64,000 nt of DNA from Gelidibacter salicanalis (GTDB lineage Bacteria > Bacteroidota > Bacteroidia > Flavobacteriales > Flavobacteriaceae). The notes below the pieces were generated by a model, which worked only from the letters and a program-made list of their open reading frames with translations, had not been told where the DNA came from and searched no databases. Made by a program: the position numbers and the translations under genes. The number at the start of each line of letters is the position of its first letter. Position 1 is the first letter of the stretch. This document shows positions 61,706 through 64,000 of this stretch, in pieces. Location of the stretch: assembly GCF_016469035.1 (NCBI RefSeq), contig NZ_JAEHJZ010000029.1, positions 1 to 64,000 of the forward strand, given 5' to 3'.

Positions 61706-62136
61706 TCGTTTTAAGTTTACTGATATTGGGTCTGTTAATGGGTAATATCCAACCAAATTCCTATTCATTAACTATAAAAATCGAGGGTTTAGAAAACTCT
61801 GAAGGTACTATGGTATTTGCTTTATACAATAAGAAAGGGTCTATACCAGATCAAAAATTTAGAAACTATTACAGAAAAGAAAGTGTACGTATTATTAATA
61901 CTAAATCAGAAATCAAATTTAATAATTTGTCGCAAGGATTTTACGCTGTAACAGTTGTCCACGATGAAAATAACAATGGAAAAATAGACACAAAATTCAT
62001 GCTGCCATTACCAGTTGAAGGTGTTGGGTTTTCAAATTATGATGATTTTGGATTAAGTAACCGACCGAACTTTGAAAATGCCAGTTTTAAACTCAATAAA
62101 GACACCACCATTGTAGTAAAAGTAATTTATAAATAA
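61693..62136 (+). CDS. DUF2141 exported protein
   Basis: The 147-residue protein has a hydrophobic leader, then a beta-sandwich DUF2141 domain with YSLTIKIEGLENSEGTMVFA near residue 25 and AVTVVHDENNNGKIDTKFM near 88, where the DENNNGKID loop resembles a calcium-binding site. The family is common in Bacteroidota and its function is unknown. Its start overlaps the membrane protein gene upstream by 13 bp. Confidence 0.88.
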   Translation: MEKLVVLSLLILGLLMGNIQPNSYSLTIKIEGLENSEGTMVFALYNKKGSIPDQKFRNYYRKESVRIINTKSEIKFNNLSQGFYAVTVVHDENNNGKIDTKFMLPLPVEGVGFSNYDDFGLSNRPNFENASFKLNKDTTIVVKVIYK

Positions 62137-62297
62137 AGTGAAATCGAAATTTATCATGCTGCTTCCTGTTCAAAAACCGAGCTTCCAATTCTGGGTTTAG
62201 AAGATGTATTTTATTTTGCTAATACTTTAATTTGATAACAATTGCAGAAAAGTGATATTCATACATGAAATTATGCTCAATATTAAAACAAATTATC

Positions 62298-62921
62298 ATG
62301 AAAAAAGCACCCTATTCTAAAACATATCGCCTCATACATTGGGCAATAGCTCTTGCATTCCTGCTCTTATTAATCACTATTTTCCTGCGTTTAACCTGGA
62401 TGAATAAATTTAATATGGCAGCAATCATACAGGAGTATCTAATAGACAACGGTCAGGTTTTATCCGAAGATCAACTCATAGTCTTAGCTAAAAAATTAAG
62501 ACAACCCATGTGGGACTGGCACATTTACATCGGCTATGTATTGGTCGGACTATTTAGTATTCGGTTTTTTCTGCCTGCATTCGGACAAATGAAGATTCAA
62601 AGTCCATTAACCAAAAATCTATCCACAAAAGAGAAATTTCAGAAATGGACTTATATCATTTTTTATATCTGTGTGATTGTGTCATTAGTCACCGGATTGA
62701 TCATAGAGTTAGGACCAAAAGAATTGAAAAAACCGATGGAAGCCATTCATGTTCTCAGTATTTACTATTTGCTAGCCTTTATTGCCATACACATTTCTGG
62801 AGTTTTAATAGCTGAATTTACAGAACATAAAGGCATTATTTCAAGTATTGTAAGTGGTGCAAAGAAGAAAAACAATAAACACAAAAATAGCACAGACAGA
62901 TCAATTATTGATGGTCGATAA
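62298..62921 (+). CDS. Cytochrome b561/Ni-Fe hydrogenase-type cytochrome b
   Basis: The ATG at 62298 (MKKAPYSKTYRLIHW) gives 207 residues with four membrane helices. Haem-ligating histidines are candidates in YRLIHWAIALAFL, MWDWHIYIGYVLVGLFSIR, MEAIHVLSIYYLL and FIAIHISGVL. The family carries electrons across the membrane, often to or from a partner enzyme; none is adjacent. It ends 15 bp before the outer-membrane protein gene, so the two may be co-transcribed. Confidence 0.85.
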   Translation: MKKAPYSKTYRLIHWAIALAFLLLLITIFLRLTWMNKFNMAAIIQEYLIDNGQVLSEDQLIVLAKKLRQPMWDWHIYIGYVLVGLFSIRFFLPAFGQMKIQSPLTKNLSTKEKFQKWTYIIFYICVIVSLVTGLIIELGPKELKKPMEAIHVLSIYYLLAFIAIHISGVLIAEFTEHKGIISSIVSGAKKKNNKHKNSTDRSIIDGR

Positions 62922-62936
62922 TCAATTGAATTTCCA

Positions 62937-63833
62937 ATGAAAATAAAAACGAATATCTTATTTTGGTTTTTATGTACGACACCTTTTGTCTATTCGCAAA
63001 TAGATGTTGACACAAATCTTCAATTGGATTTACACAAAATAGCGTTGATGAACCAAACCGATAGCTATATAACATTTCCCACAGATATTGGAAACATTGA
63101 ACCCTTAATGTTTGAAGCAAATGTCAATCCAGCCTTTATTGTCAGAAAACGTAAAGACTCAAAACTAATGGCTGTGCTCACGCCTCAAATTACAATTAGG
63201 ATGTATCGTGAAGACTCGTATCCTGTCCGTACACCAAGCTATATTCCACAAATTTCAGTATATTATAAAGCCAAAAAGAGAGCAGCATTAGAGTATTTAG
63301 TTATATATGGAAAAATAGCACATCATTCCAACGGCCAAGGTGGTTCATTTTATAATGAAGACCACAGTAGTATTAATCTCGAATCAGGTAATTTTGCCAC
63401 TAATTTTATTGAGTTTGGTATTCTCAAAACAGGATACAGCAACAGATTAAGAGCCATAAAAACGATTAAAAGCGCCATTGAAATTCACCCGAAAGGTTGG
63501 ATGTTAACGGAGTTGCAAGGCCACTATAGCGGTTTGAGATGGCACAATTCGTTTACATCCTATAAGTTTCCTCAAAAAGACGACACTCTTAAAAGAGCCA
63601 ATTTTTCGTTAAAAGCTGAAACTTTTTTTATGTTGGATAATTATAATAATTTGGAAGTTTTTGATTTAGACAGAATTAATGCAAGTTTGACCTTTTATTA
63701 TCATCCAAAGTTTTTAGAGGATATAGGATTATTTGTACAGTTCTATCATGGCATGGATTATTACAACATTTACTTTAATCACCAATTATCAATGATTCGC
63801 TTCGGTATAATGACAGAAATTTTAAGATTTTGA
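62937..63833 (+). CDS. OMPLA-like outer membrane protein
   Basis: The 298-residue protein has a signal peptide ending near FVYSQ and a beta-barrel-like pattern of alternating strands. The segment YGKIAHHSNGQGG near residue 120 resembles the H-x-S-N-G active site of outer membrane phospholipase A. The closing LSMIRFGIMTEILRF fits a C-terminal strand ending in F. The rest is divergent, so phospholipase activity is only a possibility. Confidence 0.55.
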   Translation: MKIKTNILFWFLCTTPFVYSQIDVDTNLQLDLHKIALMNQTDSYITFPTDIGNIEPLMFEANVNPAFIVRKRKDSKLMAVLTPQITIRMYREDSYPVRTPSYIPQISVYYKAKKRAALEYLVIYGKIAHHSNGQGGSFYNEDHSSINLESGNFATNFIEFGILKTGYSNRLRAIKTIKSAIEIHPKGWMLTELQGHYSGLRWHNSFTSYKFPQKDDTLKRANFSLKAETFFMLDNYNNLEVFDLDRINASLTFYYHPKFLEDIGLFVQFYHGMDYYNIYFNHQLSMIRFGIMTEILRF

Positions 63834-63847
63834 TCTAATTATAACTT

Positions 63848-64000
63848 ATGGAACACCACGTATATATTAAGAAGAGCAATGGAGAAACTGAGCTTTTTTC
63901 ATTTGAAAAGCTACGGAGATCGTTACAGTCAGCAGGTGCCAATAAAGATATGGTAGAGACCATTGTCCACAAAATACAAGGCCAGATCTATGACGGCATG
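63848..64000 (+). CDS. ATP-cone domain protein (5' part only)
   Basis: From the ATG at 63848 the frame is open to the window end (51 codons). It reads MEHHVYIKKSNGETELFSFE, then EKLRRSLQSAGANKDMVETI, the start of an ATP-cone domain as found in ribonucleotide reductase regulators (NrdR) and in stand-alone ATP-cone proteins. The rest is outside the window, so the full architecture is unknown. Confidence 0.75.
   Translation, partial: MEHHVYIKKSNGETELFSFEKLRRSLQSAGANKDMVETIVHKIQGQIYDGM

Noticed and set aside
1-64000. Search for rRNA, tRNA, riboswitches, integrases and intact transposases
   Set aside because: None could be supported from reading either strand; small RNAs without sequence hallmarks could still be missed.

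Overview
The window looks like a chromosomal segment of a marine-type member of the Bacteroidota, most likely family Flavobacteriaceae. The DNA is AT-rich. Ribosome-binding sites are weak and many genes start with ATGAAAAA. A TAnnTTTG-type promoter is visible, and the gene families (YceI, GH130 with a GT4, DUF3365 lipoprotein, LOG, DUF2141, GxxExxY, Mla without MlaC) are usual in that group. I cannot name a genus. I see no rRNA, tRNA, CRISPR array, prophage or intact insertion sequence.

Layout. 0-5 kb: end of a secreted fibronectin-type-III protein cut by the window edge, a zinc alcohol dehydrogenase, a cupin, a broken membrane acyltransferase and a YceI protein. 5-19 kb: mostly single genes, namely a DsbA-like oxidoreductase, a universal stress protein, a membrane-anchored EEP phosphatase/nuclease, topoisomerase IB, an aldehyde dehydrogenase, an ankyrin protein, two overlapping paralogous membrane proteins, a HisKA_2 sensor kinase, an AraC regulator, a dicarboxylate symporter, a ThiE/TenI-like protein and a Tat-type metallophosphoesterase. 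19-23 kb: a GT4 glycosyltransferase facing a GH130 enzyme.

23-39 kb is a general-stress and envelope region. It holds a stress-type SDR, a frameshifted CsbD gene, a DUF892 ferritin-like protein and a six-gene operon (Pmp3, DUF421/YetF, YqcI/YcgG haem N-hydroxylase-like, DUF1989, Hsp31/DJ-1-like, membrane protein). It continues with a SemiSWEET, a large catalase, an MlaE-F-D lipid transport operon, an L,D-transpeptidase, a two-domain Usp and a BCCT transporter. A dispersed repeat of about 255 bp lies here and again 6 kb downstream.

39-50 kb is the most striking part, a sulfur- and redox-related island. A Crp/Fnr regulator is followed by a decayed heavy-metal-binding gene, a haem lipoprotein and a plus-strand group made of two soluble methyltransferases, a persulfide dioxygenase-rhodanese fusion, a membrane methyltransferase and a TehB-like methyltransferase. 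Facing it is a minus-strand group of a small membrane protein, DoxX, DsrE, two SoxB-like metallophosphatases and a TlpA thioredoxin. The same palindrome, GTAAC-N4-GTTAC, lies right behind the regulator gene and just upstream of the minus-strand group, so one regulator may control both arms. My working hypothesis is sulfide/persulfide/thiol detoxification by oxidation and S-methylation, without a complete Sox system.

50-64 kb: a CPA2-type antiporter with a Usp-like tail, then a TetR-TolC-HlyD-ABC drug efflux operon. This operon is interrupted by a GxxExxY gene flanked by inverted repeats and by several palindromic intergenic elements. After it come a LOG protein, small membrane and periplasmic proteins, a cytochrome b, an OMPLA-like outer membrane protein and the start of an ATP-cone protein cut by the window end.
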